Shown here piece after piece: positions 10,083 through 21,099 of a stretch of DNA of 64,000 nucleotides. The stretch is taken from assembly GCA_963691705.1 (NCBI GenBank), contig OY829545.1, forward strand, positions 58,493,179 through 58,557,178, given 5' to 3'. The first letter of the stretch is position 1. The number at the start of each line of letters is the position of its first letter. The stretch is from Viola odorata (taxonomy: Eukaryota; Streptophyta; Magnoliopsida; Malpighiales; Violaceae). Made by a program: the position numbers and the translations under genes. The notes under the pieces are model-generated. The model had not been told where the DNA came from and did not search any database. It saw only the letters and a list, made by a program, of their open reading frames with translations.

Positions 10083-10654
10083 TGGACAGCCCTTGGTAAA
10101 CACTCGGGCTCGTTTTCAGTTGGGCTTATGATAACAATCAAGACAGCCCTAACGGTGCTACCACTCTTGCGGCTCCCACCAGGACGATTTCCCATAAGAC
10201 CCGTAAGATATCTTCATATCGCCCGAGAATCAGAGAAGAATTCCTATGATGGTCGACATCAGCGGGGGGGGGGGGGACTCACGCGGCTCTACACGCACAG
10301 CACCATCCCATCCTAGGGGCCCATGAGCTTATCGCTCCCGGCAGCCCGTATGATATCGCTCATGACGTCATCTGTCGGTATCGCTTGTGACATCACCATC
10401 TGACATCGCCTGGATTGGTATCGCCAGGTATCGCCGAACAGGCCTATAAATACCCCTACTTTTCCAATCTGAAGGTAAGATCAAGATCACTAAGACGAAC
10501 CTCTATTATTTTTGAAACCCGAACTGACTTAAGCATCGGAGTGTCTACGCCGGAGGCCCCCCTCCGGCGCTTTGCAGGTACATTCGAGGCCGACCACCAC
10601 CGTTCCGATCAACCACGACTCCGAATCTTACAAGATCGACATTGAATCTTATCA
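10083..10654 (+). repeat. Retrotransposon LTR B (about 572 bp)
   Basis: Starts TGGACAGCCC, ends TCTTATCA, with a TATA box CCTATAAATACC near 10443 and the R/U5 hairpin near 10525-10575. It is a diverged relative of LTR A in the same orientation. It contains a run of 13 G at 10264-10276. No primer-binding site or TSD is seen next to it. The following MULE copy appears 5'-truncated here. Confidence 0.65.
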
Positions 10655-10993
10655 AAAAATGGTTTTCTCCACCTAAATTCCCAATCGCAATCCCTTTCTC
10701 GAAGTTATTTCCTCGCAACGAAGGAAGAAGAAGGTATTTTATGCAAATTCAATCACGGGTATGTGTTCCCTTTCAATAATTTTATCTGTATTAACCCATC
10801 ATCTTTACCCTTTTTACCAATGAAATGAAATATGTGCTTTAAATGACCTCTGAACAACTGGTTTTTTTGCTAACTTCGTACCTGCATTTCTTTTAAAATA
10901 TTTTTTCTCTATATACTTACTGTAAATGGCAACTGTATTGAATTGTCTTATTGTGTTGGTTGGTTTGTCAGGGAAACAGTGTGGGGGAGTAAA
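10655..10993 (+). other. 5' leader of the decayed MULE, with a probable intron
   Basis: A GT donor near 10759 (GGGTATGTGTT) and an acceptor at TTTGTCAG near 10971 suggest a leader intron, as in the larger MULE, where TTTGTAG directly precedes the start ATG. No left TIR is visible, so the 5' end of this MULE was probably lost at the border with LTR B. Confidence 0.45.
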
Positions 10994-13115
10994 ATGACTG
11001 GTTTTAGATATCATATTGGTGGGAGATTTGTTAGGACATTGAGTGAATGGATGCATGTTGGTGGGACTGAAGTTGAGGATGTAGTTGATGCTGATGTTGT
11101 TTCATTTTTTACAATACTGGATAGATATCGTGAACTTGGTTTTACTAACATTATGAAGTTGTGTATGTTGAACACTGTCCTGGTATGAGGTTAAGAGAAA
11201 CACTTAAAGTTTTAGACAGTGACAGTACTTTCGGGGGTTTCCTTAAGTATGCACTTGAAAATGCTGATGTGAATATATATGTAGAGCATGGCTCCTTATT
11301 GCATCCTTATTTTAGTGGTAAAAATCCGAAGACCATGTGTGATAGGCTGGGCATATCAGAACATAGACGTAGGGTAGGTGGTGTAAGTGTGCAAGGTGGG
11401 TCCAGTAAAGGTAAATGTATTGTTGAGGAGGGGGAGTTTGATGATGGATATGATACGGGTAATGAATACTGGGTTGACTGTCCATACCTGTCTGCTGATG
11501 AGGATGAGGAGTTAATTAACTCCCGTACGAAGAAGATGAGAAGTTGCCCAAGTGGGGTGGGTGGTCCAGAGGTGCGTGGGCCAGCAGAAGAGTGTGGCCC
11601 AAGTGGGGTTTGTGGCCCAAATGGGCAGTTTGGTAATTCTGATGATTTTGTTGAAGAAATCACAAGGGAAATGAATAGAAGAGATAGAGGCAGCCTAAAT
11701 ACTGCTCCTGCTGATGTAGAAAACAATGAGGTATATTTTGACTCAGATTCTGAGGGAAGCTTCTTGAGTTCTAGCAGTGAGGAAGAAGAAGGCCGAAGAA
11801 TTCCATTTAGAAGACCTCGATTCCAAAAAGGTGAGGACTTTCCCCGCTTTTCACTTTGTATGGTTTTCCCTAATAAGTCTGAGTTTAAGAAAGCTGTTGA
11901 GCGGCATGCTATACACTTAAGGAGAGATGTTAGGTTTAAGCAAAATGATGGAGTAAGGTGTAGGGCTGTATGCACAAACAGTGACTGCAACTGGAAATTT
12001 TTATGCTCCATTGATAGGAGATCTAGTCAATGGATGGTCAAAACTTTAGTTGATAACCATACTTATCCAAAACTTTTTCACATCTCTTGTCTGAGCTACA
12101 AAACTTTAGGTCAGTGGTTTATTACTCATTTGAAGAAGCTAAGTTTGAAGATGACTGTGGCTGAACTGAAAGACTATTTCACTAGCCAAACTAAGATAAA
12201 AATCTCTAGAGCGCAGTGTATACATGCCAGGGGAAAGGTTGTTAATCATTACATTGGGGATCCATTGAAGGAATTTGCAAGGCTTGAGGATTATGTTGAG
12301 GAGTTGAAGAGGAGTAATCCTGGTAGTACAATTGTCATGGAGGAGGAAGGTGGAGTGTTTAAAAGGATGTATGTGTGCTTTGCTGGGGTTAGAAAAGGGT
12401 TTAATGAGGCTTGTAGGAAGATCATTGGATTAGATGGGTGTTTTTTGAAATGACCATTTAGGAGGGGAATTCTGTCAGCTATAGGAATGGATCCCGATGA
12501 TCAAATATACCCAATTGAATGGGTTGTCGTTGGTTATGAGTGTAAGGAAACTTGGAAATAATTTTTGGAACTGCTCATGCTGGATTTGGATGTAGCTAGT
12601 GGGGACTTTGTGTACGCTGCAGATGGTGCTCCTGTGAATGCTCGTGGGGAAGGATTCACCTTCATATCTAACCAACAAAAGGTATGTAATCACTCCTGGA
12701 CTGTTTGTTGTTCATGCTGAAATTTGTATGTTCACATTTTGATATTTGCCTATACATATGTGTAGGGATTGATCTTAGCCATTTCTGAACTGATGCCGGT
12801 TGCTGTGCATAGAAGGTGTGGTAGACATATATTTGCTGCTTTGTTGCTGAATCAGGCTGGACATGTTACAATGTGGGTGTCTGATTGATCCTCATTGTGG
12901 TGTGTATTGTGTTCTTTGCAAAAGAAATTCAATTATTTTTTGTATAACTATTGTTGCTTTATTCTCTATTGCAGCCTAACACTCCACAACAAAGGGTTAT
13001 TAACGTTCCTGCCACAAGAAAATGATCAGTGGATGCTGCTGTGAGACCTGTACAAGAACAACAATCCACACTCAGAGCAGAAAGCAGTGTACTGGGCAGT
13101 ATATGGGTTCCAACA
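10994..13115 (+). pseudogene. MULE transposase, copy 1, broken and internally deleted
   Basis: Starts MTGFRYHIGG, an N-terminal PB1-like region typical of plant MuDR proteins. An acidic/Ser-rich linker follows, then the MuDR DNA-binding zinc region (FPNKSEFKKAVERHA, CRAVCTNSDCNWKF) and the start of the MULE transposase domain (RMYVCFAGVRKGF, IGLDGCFLK with the first catalytic Asp). Lesions: a frameshift near 11158; a TGA at 12451-12453; an in-frame TAA near 12559 (after ETWK). The exon after the intron at about 12682-12765 reads RRCGRHIFA and then stops. The rest of the catalytic domain, the SWIM finger and the zinc knuckle are missing. A last exon near 12976 keeps a short C-terminal piece. 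It is clearly related to the larger MULE gene at 15661. Confidence 0.8.
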
Positions 13116-13123
13116 TCAAAGTA

Positions 13124-13327
13124 GTATGTAGGATGGATTAATTACATGCAGAAAGCAGACTTTGGTTTGAATTAGCTTTTGAAGGATGATATGTAGGATG
13201 ATATGCTTTTGAACAAATTTGTGTAGGATGGATAAATTACATGCTAGAATTTTAAGTCCTTGTAGAAGTTGAGAGTTTGGTTTGAATTTACTTTTGAACA
13301 AATTTGTGTAGGATGGATGCTTTTGAT
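13124..13327. repeat. Imperfect tandem repeats in the MULE copy 1 3' region
   Basis: TGTAGGATGGAT(A/T)AATTACATGC and TTTTGAACAAATTTGTGTAGG recur two to three times with spacings of roughly 60-110 bp. This is probably 3' UTR sequence of the transposase gene. Confidence 0.7.
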
Positions 13328-13366
13328 TTTAAGTACTTGTCAATTGTTTTTAATCTTGCAAAGTCC

Positions 13367-13570
13367 TGACATACGAAATGGTATGCAATACCGGTATGCA
13401 TACAGGTAACGGTATGCATATGCAAGGCAAACGGTTGCCTTCGGTATACAGGAAATGACATGGTACCGGTTATGCAGGGTACCGATCATCCATACAGTAA
13501 TGGACAGCATGGTACCGGTCATCCATACAGTAACGGACATGGTACCGGTAGAAGGGTACCGGTCATCCAC
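13367..13570. repeat. Palindrome-rich GGTACCGG module of MULE copy 1
   Basis: This block repeats GGTACCGGT, GGTATGCAT, GTAACGG and CATCCATACAGTAA. It matches, in reverse orientation, sequence in the non-autonomous MULE at about 24400-24740, which has about 172 extra bases (24488-24659). A looser relative lies at 20030-20460 in the large MULE. It sits between the two convergent genes of the element. Confidence 0.75.
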
Positions 13571-13590
13571 ACATATATGTTTTGGTGCAG

Positions 13591-13779
13591 AATACCATAA
13601 TGAGCTGCTTTATTCTCTTCCACACTGTACATTTTGCTCAATTGCAAAACAACATTTATAGAATTACTTGTGAAGATAATAATATACATCAAGTAATATT
13701 CAATACCATAATGAGCTGCATTATTCTCTTCCAAACTGTGCATTTTGCTCAATTGCAAAACAACATTTATAGAATCACA
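13591..13779. repeat. Direct repeat, two 78-bp copies 111 bp apart
   Basis: Copies at 13591-13668 and 13702-13779 share ATACCATAATGAGCTGC, TTTTGCTCAATTGCAAAAC and AACATTTATAGAAT, with only a few differences. No coding role is seen. Confidence 0.85.
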
Positions 13780-14120
13780 ACTCCACTTCCTTCAATAAAC
13801 CAGTAATTACCAAATCAAATAAAGTTCAACATTTACCATCAATATCTTCCAACATAAATCTTCAAACCAACCACTAACATAATCAAATACATAAATAGGA
13901 TGCACCCAAATCAAATACACACAACACAGAATACAACACAAGAACGGTTTTAATACAACACAAAAACAGGAAACAATTTCAACTAAAACATGAACAATTT
14001 CAACTAAAACATGAACAATTAACCGACATCATTCCAATTATGCCGTATCATTCAAATTAATCAAACCAAATACAAAAACAACCAATATAAACAGCCCTAA
14101 ATAAAACCTTAATTTCTAAA
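13780..14120. other. A-rich spacer, no gene
   Basis: Low-complexity A/C-rich DNA with short repeats such as CAACTAAAACATGAACAAT (twice near 13980-14015). It probably lies in the 3' flank of the minus-strand zf-GRF gene. Confidence 0.5.
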
Positions 14121-14472
14121 TCAGCTTAGACATTTTCTGCTTTTCATCCTTCAAACACAACATCTCATCCACCACGCCATTGAAAACCATTTGACGTGAC
14201 CTCAACTCCCTCATTTCTGCCTCTAACTTCTCAATCTTATCAGTTGTTTCCTTCTCACTAACACATAGACCTCTAATAATGGCGCTAGCTTTGTCCGGGA
14301 AAGGATCATCAATAAAATGGAAATAGCCGCATCCACCTTCTGCGATGCTTAGCTTGCATTTGTTGAATCGACGCCCAGGATTATTCCGCGTCCATGAAAT
14401 CTATCTCGGCATCTTCTCGCCACAACGACAGTAAAGAGGAATGGGATGGGACAAATCGCGAGGTGAAGAAAT
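14121..14472 (-). pseudogene. zf-GRF/coiled-coil gene of MULE copy 1, broken
   Basis: The minus strand encodes a GRF-type zinc finger (LYCRCGEKMPR, then ISWTRNNPGRRFNKC, then GGCGYFHF.DDP) followed by a coiled coil (EKIEKLEAEMRELRS). A TAG falls between MPR and ISW, and no in-frame ATG precedes the domain; the likely start site reads ATT at 14472-14470. It is the counterpart of the intact gene at 20629-21099 in the large MULE and has the same convergent position relative to its transposase. No membrane segment follows; the frame ends at KMSKL. Confidence 0.75.
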
Positions 14473-14559
14473 GGGTTAGGGTTTTTGGTTGTGAAAATGG
14501 AGTGGTAAATCACGAGGTAGTGAAAGTGTTAGGGACTGGTCCTTCAGCGACGTGTCATG

Positions 14560-14835
14560 CAGTCCAAACGACAGACCCATTTTGCGACCCAGATCCTTGC
14601 TCAACCCGGTTGATTTCTACCACGTGGCATGACACGTCAGCAATCAGTGACGTGTCGTGCCACGCTTGACGTGGCACGACACGTACGCAAACGGACGTAA
14701 AAATTGGATGGCGTTAGGGTGAGGGCTGAAATCCGACAAAATTCTTGAGTGGAAGGATGTAAAACTACTTTTTAAAAAGAGAGGGCTGAAAAAACTCAAT
14801 CAATTAGACTGTAGGTACTAAATTTGGTTTTTGCC
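14560..14835. repeat. Candidate right terminal region of MULE copy 1
   Basis: Contains inverted motifs built on GACGTGGCACGACACG and CCACGTGGCATGACACG (14610-14690), then a sequence ending GGTTTTTGCCC near 14835. The matching left end is not found upstream, so this assignment is tentative. The ACGTGG motifs recur in the foldback-like MULE at 44089-45455. Confidence 0.4.
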
Positions 14836-14953
14836 CAATTGGGCTTAAGTAAACGGTTGGATGGACATTCTTTTTTCTAACCCATCAATTGGGTTTAAGT
14901 AAACGCGTTATTGACCCAGAAAACTTCTGTGCATATGGGCATGAGTGATATTG

Positions 14954-15222
14954 GGGGATTGCGCACCCGAGGGTCCCTCCACTTATTATTTTCATTTTAG
15001 TCAGTCCCTAACGTTTGTTTTTGTTCGATTTGATCCCACACGTTACCTCCGTTATACCCGCGGAGTTCCTCCTCCCTAAACGGTGACAAACGGTCGTTAT
15101 CCTCGATGATTTTATTATTAAACTGATAAAGTTGTCAGTTCGCGGGTCCCACCGACTGAAAAGTTGTCGGATTTCAAACTTTTCCCTCCCAATTTTTTTT
15201 TCTACTTTTTCTGATATTATTG
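14954..15222 (+). repeat. Left TIR of the large MULE
   Basis: About 230-270 bp, matching the right TIR in inverted orientation apart from a handful of substitutions and an extra stretch of roughly 38 bp (near 15101-15139) absent from the right copy. It contains TTTTCATTTTAGTCAGTC, shared with the non-autonomous MULE at 24037. It should carry the transposase promoter. Confidence 0.9.
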
Positions 15223-15660
15223 TATACAAGCATATTTATTGTATTTCTTTTGTATATACACAAATAATAATCAGTAAACTAAAATCAAAAAGTGGGACAA
15301 AATCCGATTATTATTTGGAAATCACCAGACTTCCTCCCTCTTCCCAACTCTCTATCCTTCCCAACTCTCCCATATTCTTCTCTTCGCTCGAAACCAGGAA
15401 ATCACCAGAATTTTTGTTGTTGTTGGTCGTTGTGCATGTGGTATTATTAATTTGCATAAAGCATCGGAGATTCCCCTTCACAAGTACATTGAGATTCCAA
15501 AAAGTTAGTATTTTAAAACCCTAGAATCGTGCTTTCTCTTCTCATGTGCTTTTTGATATATTGAAAAGGATATTTATCTGCATCAAAAGATTGTGGTCCT
15601 ATTCTAAACGTGTTTGTTGCTTGAATTATTGAAATATTGTTTGGTTGTTGTTTGTAGGCC
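15223..15660 (+). other. Transposase 5' leader with intron
   Basis: Pyrimidine-rich leader. A GT near 15508 and TTGTTTGTAG just before the ATG at 15661 suggest a leader intron, as in copy 1. Confidence 0.45.
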
Positions 15661-18600
15661 ATGTCTGTCGTTTTGCGATTCAACGTGGCTGGTATTTTTA
15701 GGTATAATCCGTATAGATACGACAACTCTACCGTAGTCGAGTGGAATTGTGAGATTAAAGACTTGTGTTATGAGTTACTGATTTGGATTTTGACTACTAA
15801 GATGAAAGTTAATAATGTGGGTAAAGTTTTATTTTACAAGCAATGGGACAATGACATTTTGGATTTAGATATGGATTTGATTTTGCTATAATGCGAAATA
15901 TCATTTGAAATATTAGTGCAACTAGCAAAGGAGAAAGGTGTAGTGGATATATATATAGACCATGATGAAAGTCAGCCTTTGTTTATTTCAGGGAAGCCTA
16001 GGATTTTACCATATGACCTATTACATTTCCCTAACTCAGTACATGCCAATTACTTCAGTAATGACATAGTTCAGTTGGTGGATGGCTGCACTTTTAATTC
16101 TGAGGAGGGAATTAAATCAAATCTGTTTCCTAGAGAAGTAGTTGAGAATGCTGCCCCATTTTCCCTATTTTTTAACCTTAGAGACTATGACTTTGAGTCT
16201 TCTGATTATGGTTTGGATGAAGGAATAAGAGAGAATGTATTAGGTGAAGATGGAGATGAGAGTAAAGATGGAGATGATAGTGATAGTGCAGAGGAGTTAA
16301 GTGATGAAGATGTTGGAGTAGAAGGAGGGCTTGGTCATTGGGTGTCTGTTTCCAACATATCAGATGATGAGGAATACAGGGCAATTTTAAGTAAGACAAA
16401 GAAGAAGAAGAAGAAGAAGAGTTTGTGGGGTCAAAGTAGTGATGTGAACAAATCTGATGGTGGTATTGCTGGAGCAAGAGAGACTGGTGGAACTGCTGGT
16501 GATAGGGTAGAAGAAGAGAGACAGGTAGGGTTAGATGATGGGATTGGTGATGATTCAGAGGTTAGTGTAGACACTAGTAGTGAAGGAAGTGAAGCTGATC
16601 ATGGCAGAAGGAGAAGAAAGAGTAAACAATCTTACAAGTCCATAAGCAGCTACAAAGATGGATGATCTTTAATAGTGCAAAGCAGCTCAAGGATGCAGTG
16701 ATAGAGCATGCGTTGAAAGTCCACAGAGAGGTTGAATATGTGAAGAATGACAAAAAAAGAATAAGGTTAAAGTGTTTGGATAGTAGTTGCAAGTGGTATA
16801 TTTATACCATGAAACCAAAGTATAAATGTCATTGGGAGTTAAGGGGTTTAGGTCCTGATCATTCTTTCCCAAAAGAGTTCACAAACAGTCGGATAAACTA
16901 CAAGTATATTGCGGCTCATTTCATTAAGGAGAGGAAAACAAATTCAACCACAATGAAGCAAAAAGAAATAAAGAAATACACTAAGGAAGAACTTGGTATT
17001 GAGATTAGTGAGTGTCCGGCAAGGAGGGCTAGGATGCAAATCCGTAAACATTTTTTAGGAGATTTTGATAAAGAGTTCAAGAGGATATGGGATTTTGTTC
17101 ATGAGCTAAGGAACAACAACCCTGGGTCAACTGTTGTTCTTGATGTTTCAGGTAATGTGTTCAAGAGGATGTTTGTTTGTTTTGCTATTGTGAGAAAGGG
17201 GTTCAGTGATGGATGCAGAAGGGTGTTAGGGGTCGATGGTTGTTTTTTTAAAGGCCCTTTTAAACAACAACTGTTGTCTGTTGTGGGCAGAGATGGCAAT
17301 GACCAAATATTCCCAGTTGCTTGGGCAGTGGTGGATGTTGAGAACCACTCCAACTGGATGTGGTTCATTTCACTTGTGAAAAGGGACCTACACATCACAG
17401 AAGATGGAAAGGGATGGACATTTCAATCTGATCAACATCCAGTGAGTTTATATTATAACTACTTATGTTACTGATGTATCATTTTTCCATTGCTAGAAGT
17501 GTAATTGCATTTGTTTGCACTTTGTTGGCAGTCCATTATTCATTCCCTTAGAGAACTATTGCCGCAAGCAGAGGGTAGAAGGTGTGCTAGGCACATATTC
17601 TCTAAGTGGAGGAAGGGTCGTGATGGGGACTTGTATGCAGAGTTGTATTGGAGTACTGTGAAGTCCACCAATGTACCTGAATTGGAGGATAATTTAGAGA
17701 GAATGTACAAATGTGACCCTGCAGCAGTGGATGCTATTTTACAGGTACCACCAAAGTACTGGTGTAAAGCTTTTTTTCCAATGTAAGTCTAAGTCTGATG
17801 TGTTTGACAACAACATGTGTGAGACCTTCAATGCCTCTATTATAGATGCTAGGCATATGCCTATTGTGACAATGCTTGAGGAGATTAGAATGTTTGTTGT
17901 GAAGAGGTTCGTAGATAGGAGGAATTTTGACAATTTTAAGTTTGTTAGGGAGTATGGGCCTAAAATTTGGGGTAGAATAGAGGACAACAAGTCTAAGAGT
18001 GTCTACTGTCATATATTCACTAATGGTGATGGTGGATGGGAAGTTTTTGAAGGTCATATGAAGTTTATTGTCAAATTTGAGGAAAGAAAATGCAGCTGTA
18101 GAGGTTGGGATTTGACAGGTATTCCATGTCAACATGTTGTGGCAGCGATCACACATAAAAGAGAAAAGGTTAAGGATTATGTGGCTCACTGGTATAAAAA
18201 AGATATGTTCATGAAGTCCTATGCCTACTCTATCCAGCCAGTCAATGACGAGAGATTTAGAACAAGGACTATTTTACCAAACATACTTTCACCACCAAAG
18301 AAGTTGGTTAAGGGTAGACGTAGATTAAATAGGATACCAGAGAATTGGGAGCCACTAAATGGGAGAAAGGCACAAAGAAAAAGTTAGAGACAGAGGTGCA
18401 GAAAATGCTTTAGGATGGGACACAACTCTAAAATGTGCTCAAAAAACCAGAACAACAATGTAAGTCTGTAATCTACATTATTACATTGATTTATATATGA
18501 AAGTATTACTAATGTTATTACCATTAGGATGAAGCAACTGCCTCGGGTTCAGGATCAGTCACAAGCACACAGAACTCTACGAATAACACTGAACCACTGC

Positions 18601-19178
18601 GCGGGAGAAGGAACCAGTTTCATAATGATAATGTTATATACAAGCCATTTTCTGGCATTGCATCATTCATTGATCCACTTACTGGGGTACCACAGGTGTG
18701 TTGCAATGATGTTTTTTGATAGCCAGTTTATGGTCATTTTCCTCATACTAATAATATTATGTCTTCTAGTTTTTGGTAGGTCAACAGACCAACTGGAAAT
18801 GATCACCAAGAGAGTTGTGGAAGCAGACCAACTAGAAATGCACACCCAACTGGAAACAGAGTAGCAACAAATGCTATGTCTCAAACCAGTGGTGGTATAA
18901 ATACAAATCCTACTAGATGGTTTGGCGAGCCAATAGATGCAGTTACGCCAGCTATTTCTCCAACACCTACTCAAGCATTTACTCCAGCAGCTAATCCATT
19001 AGCTACTCTAGCATCTACTGAAGCTATTGAACCATCTCAACCAACCCAACCAACTCCCCCACCTCAACCAACTCAATCAAGTGAACCAACTCAACCAACA
19101 CAACCAACTCAACAAGAGAAAAAAACTAGGGGCAGGCCTAAGGGCTCCAAAAATAAGAAGCACAAAGGACTTGCATGA
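15661..19178 (+). pseudogene. MuDR-type transposase of the large MULE, with four or more lesions
   Basis: Order of parts: PB1-like N-terminus (MSVVLRFNVAGIFRY), acidic Ser/Glu-rich linker, MuDR zinc region (RLKCLDSSCKWYIY), MULE transposase domain (RMFVCFAIVRKGF, LGVDGCFFKGPF, FPVAWAVVDVENHSNW), SWIM finger (CSCRGWDLTGIPCQHV), CCHC zinc knuckle (CRKCFRMGHNSKMC), and a Pro/Gln/Thr-rich tail ending in an AT-hook (RGRPKGSKNKK). An intron lies at 17442-17531 and at least one more after 18465. Lesions: TAA at 15889-15891; a frameshift near 16655; a frameshift at the T run near 17771; a TAG at 18385-18387, immediately before the zinc knuckle in the same frame. It would have cut and joined MULE ends in the nucleus. 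It is now inactive unless read through. Confidence 0.9.
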
Positions 19179-19428
19179 AGTTTGTTTGTTGTTGTTCTTG
19201 TTTTTGTTGCAAGACATTACTAAATGTGTTTAAGGAACTTGTTTAGAAAAGAACTTGTTATTATGGTATGAGTTATGGTACCCGTTTGTGTAACTTGTTA
19301 AGCCATATTAGGTGTCATTTAACGTAGGTGTTTAAGGATGGATTTATGTAGATTTATGGATATGAAACTTTTGTTTTGAAAAAGAACTTGTTTAGAAAAC
19401 TTGTTATGGTACCAGTTTGTGATAATAC

Positions 19429-19995
19429 CAGTGTTATCAGAACCGGACCGAACAGCGAACCGTTTTCGAAAATTTGGTGGTTCAACCGGGTTGAACCGGG
19501 TTCGACCGGATTATAGATGCTAGTCCGTCCGGAACCGTTTACACATTAAACCGGTAAATCTTAGACGATAAAACTGGATTAAACAGGATTGAACCGGCTG
19601 GTTTTTACTCTAGCATTTTATAATATATCAAAAAATATTATTAAAATTGAAAAAGTCCAAAAACGACGTCGTTTTGGGACTTTTCAAAACGGCGCCGTTT
19701 TGGGTGCGCAAAACGGCGCCGTTTTGATTTGGCCCTGATATGGGCCTATGGGCCTTGTCAAAACGGCGTCATTTTGGGCCCATGGGCCATGTCAAAACGA
19801 CGCCATTTTGACACTTCATCAAACCAGCCGATTTGATAAGAAACCGGCCGGTTCACCGGTTCGCAAAAAACTGGTCGGGTCGACCGGTCCGACCCGGGTC
19901 AGAGGCAAATCCGGTCTGATAGCTGAATCGGACCGGAAAAGTGAAAACGTCCGGTTGAACCGGCCGGACCGGCCGGTCCGGTTCTGATAACAAGG
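19429..19995. mobile_element. hAT-type MITE nested in the MULE
   Basis: The ends read CAGTGTTATCAGAACCGG and, inverted, CCTTGTTATCAGAACCGG. The flanks carry a perfect 8-bp duplication GATAATAC (19421-19428 and 19996-20003). The CAGTG end and 8-bp TSD fit hAT. The 567-bp element has CCGG-rich subterminal repeats and no coding capacity. It lies just downstream of the transposase 3' end. Confidence 0.9.
19655..19812. repeat. Array of five near-palindromes AAAACGGCGCCGTTTT
   Basis: Five 16-base palindromes or near-palindromes (AAACGACGTCGTTT, then AAAACGGCGCCGTTTT twice, then AAAACGGCGTCATTTT and AAAACGACGCCATTTT) are spaced 20-50 bp apart inside the MITE. The symmetry is striking and CpG-dense. 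It could bind a dimeric factor or simply be the palindromic heart of the MITE. Confidence 0.8.
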
Positions 19996-20029
19996 GATAA
20001 TACTAATAAATATGAGAGGGGTATTTTTG

Positions 20030-20460
20030 TACAGGCATTGAACATGCAATCATGCATAAGGGTAACATTATGACCCGGTACCATGCAAGAAACGGAAGCC
20101 TGCAAGTAACGGGAACATAGTCAAAGGCCCACATCATGAGTACCGGTCAAGCAAGGCAACGACTAGGCAAGGAAGCTCTCTTAGCCAATTTGTGCTTTGA
20201 GGCCCATCACCTTTCTAGCCATTGTATCGTCATCACTGCATGATCATCTAGTCAAAGGAGGGTTGCAATGTCAAACGGTTGACAAGTAACGGGATGACTT
20301 GGCTGCTAAACGGATAGCATGGTAACGGTATGCATGGTACCGGACATGCATAGTACCGGACAAGCAACGACACAGTAACAGCATAGCAAGCAAACGGGAC
20401 TACAAGGCAAACGGCTTGGGTGTAGTAACGGGAATAAAGCAATGGTAACAGGTAAATTCA
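20030..20460. repeat. GTAACGG/GGTACCGG-rich module of the large MULE
   Basis: The words GTAACGG, GGTACCGG, GGTATGCATGG and GCAAACGG recur many times. The same vocabulary makes up the modules at 13367-13570 and 24400-25060. It lies between the 3' ends of the two convergent MULE genes. Confidence 0.65.
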
Positions 20461-20628
20461 AACAGAGTTGTAGATTAACTCAACAAATCAATATCAAATC
20501 AATACAGATATATGAGGGAAATCAGTAGCCAAATGGAAATTCAAAAGTTGGGAATATCACGTATTTAATAGATATTAATATTCAATTGAAATTCAAATAT
20601 CACTACAGACAAACCAAATGGCAAGATT

Positions 20629-21099
20629 TCAGAAACTCAACAAAATTGCAACTACACCTATTAGAACACTCAAGCAAATTATAACTTTTGCACAATTAAA
20701 AAAACCCTTACACTCCCCCAATCTAAGCCTATCTATTTCGTTATGCAAACTGGAAACCTCAGCTACTGTTTCCATGTGTGCATCCTGCAAACGATCAAAT
20801 TTTAGAGTTAATGTCCTTAATTCTGCCTTCAATTTCTCTTCACTGTCCAACAGTGAATGAACAACATCCCTCGCCCTTTGTGAAAATCGTTCATTATCAT
20901 GCCAACTGAAGTACTTACATTGGTGTCTTCGACAAGAATAGAACCTTCTGCCTACGTTCTCTTCCTTCCAACTAACCCACATTTTTGCTTTCAACCCGCA
21001 GTCGCAATACCTCGCTTCACTATCGTAATTATCATCTCCAATTTGAGTATTCCTCCTCCATGTGCGCTTCGAACTTGAATAAAAAGAACTGTCGGACAT
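20629..21099 (-). CDS. zf-GRF zinc finger, coiled-coil and membrane-anchored protein of the MULE (156 aa)
   Basis: Starts MSDSSFYSS and is open throughout. Residues about 30-70 form a GRF-type zinc finger: YCDCGLKAKMWVSW, then NVGRRFYSC, then CKYFSWHD. A coiled coil follows (LDSEEKLKAELRTLTLKFDRLQDA... split by AEVSSLHNEIDRL). The C-terminus is one hydrophobic segment (VIICLSVLIGVVAILLSF) typical of a tail anchor. Small zf-GRF proteins of this design (annotated in plants as At4g04775-like) are known; their role is unclear. The gene reads inward from the right TIR, converging on the transposase, where mudrB lies in maize MuDR. A decayed homologue occupies the same place in MULE copy 1, so the pair travels together. 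GRF fingers bind single-stranded DNA in other proteins, which makes a helper role possible but unproven. Confidence 0.8.
   Translation of the reverse strand: MSDSSFYSSSKRTWRRNTQIGDDNYDSEARYCDCGLKAKMWVSWKEENVGRRFYSCRRHQCKYFSWHDNERFSQRARDVVHSLLDSEEKLKAELRTLTLKFDRLQDAHMETVAEVSSLHNEIDRLRLGECKGFFNCAKVIICLSVLIGVVAILLSF

Noticed and set aside
13582..13806. 74-aa frame in MULE copy 1
   Set aside because: Produced by the 78-bp direct repeat; repetitive peptide without domain.
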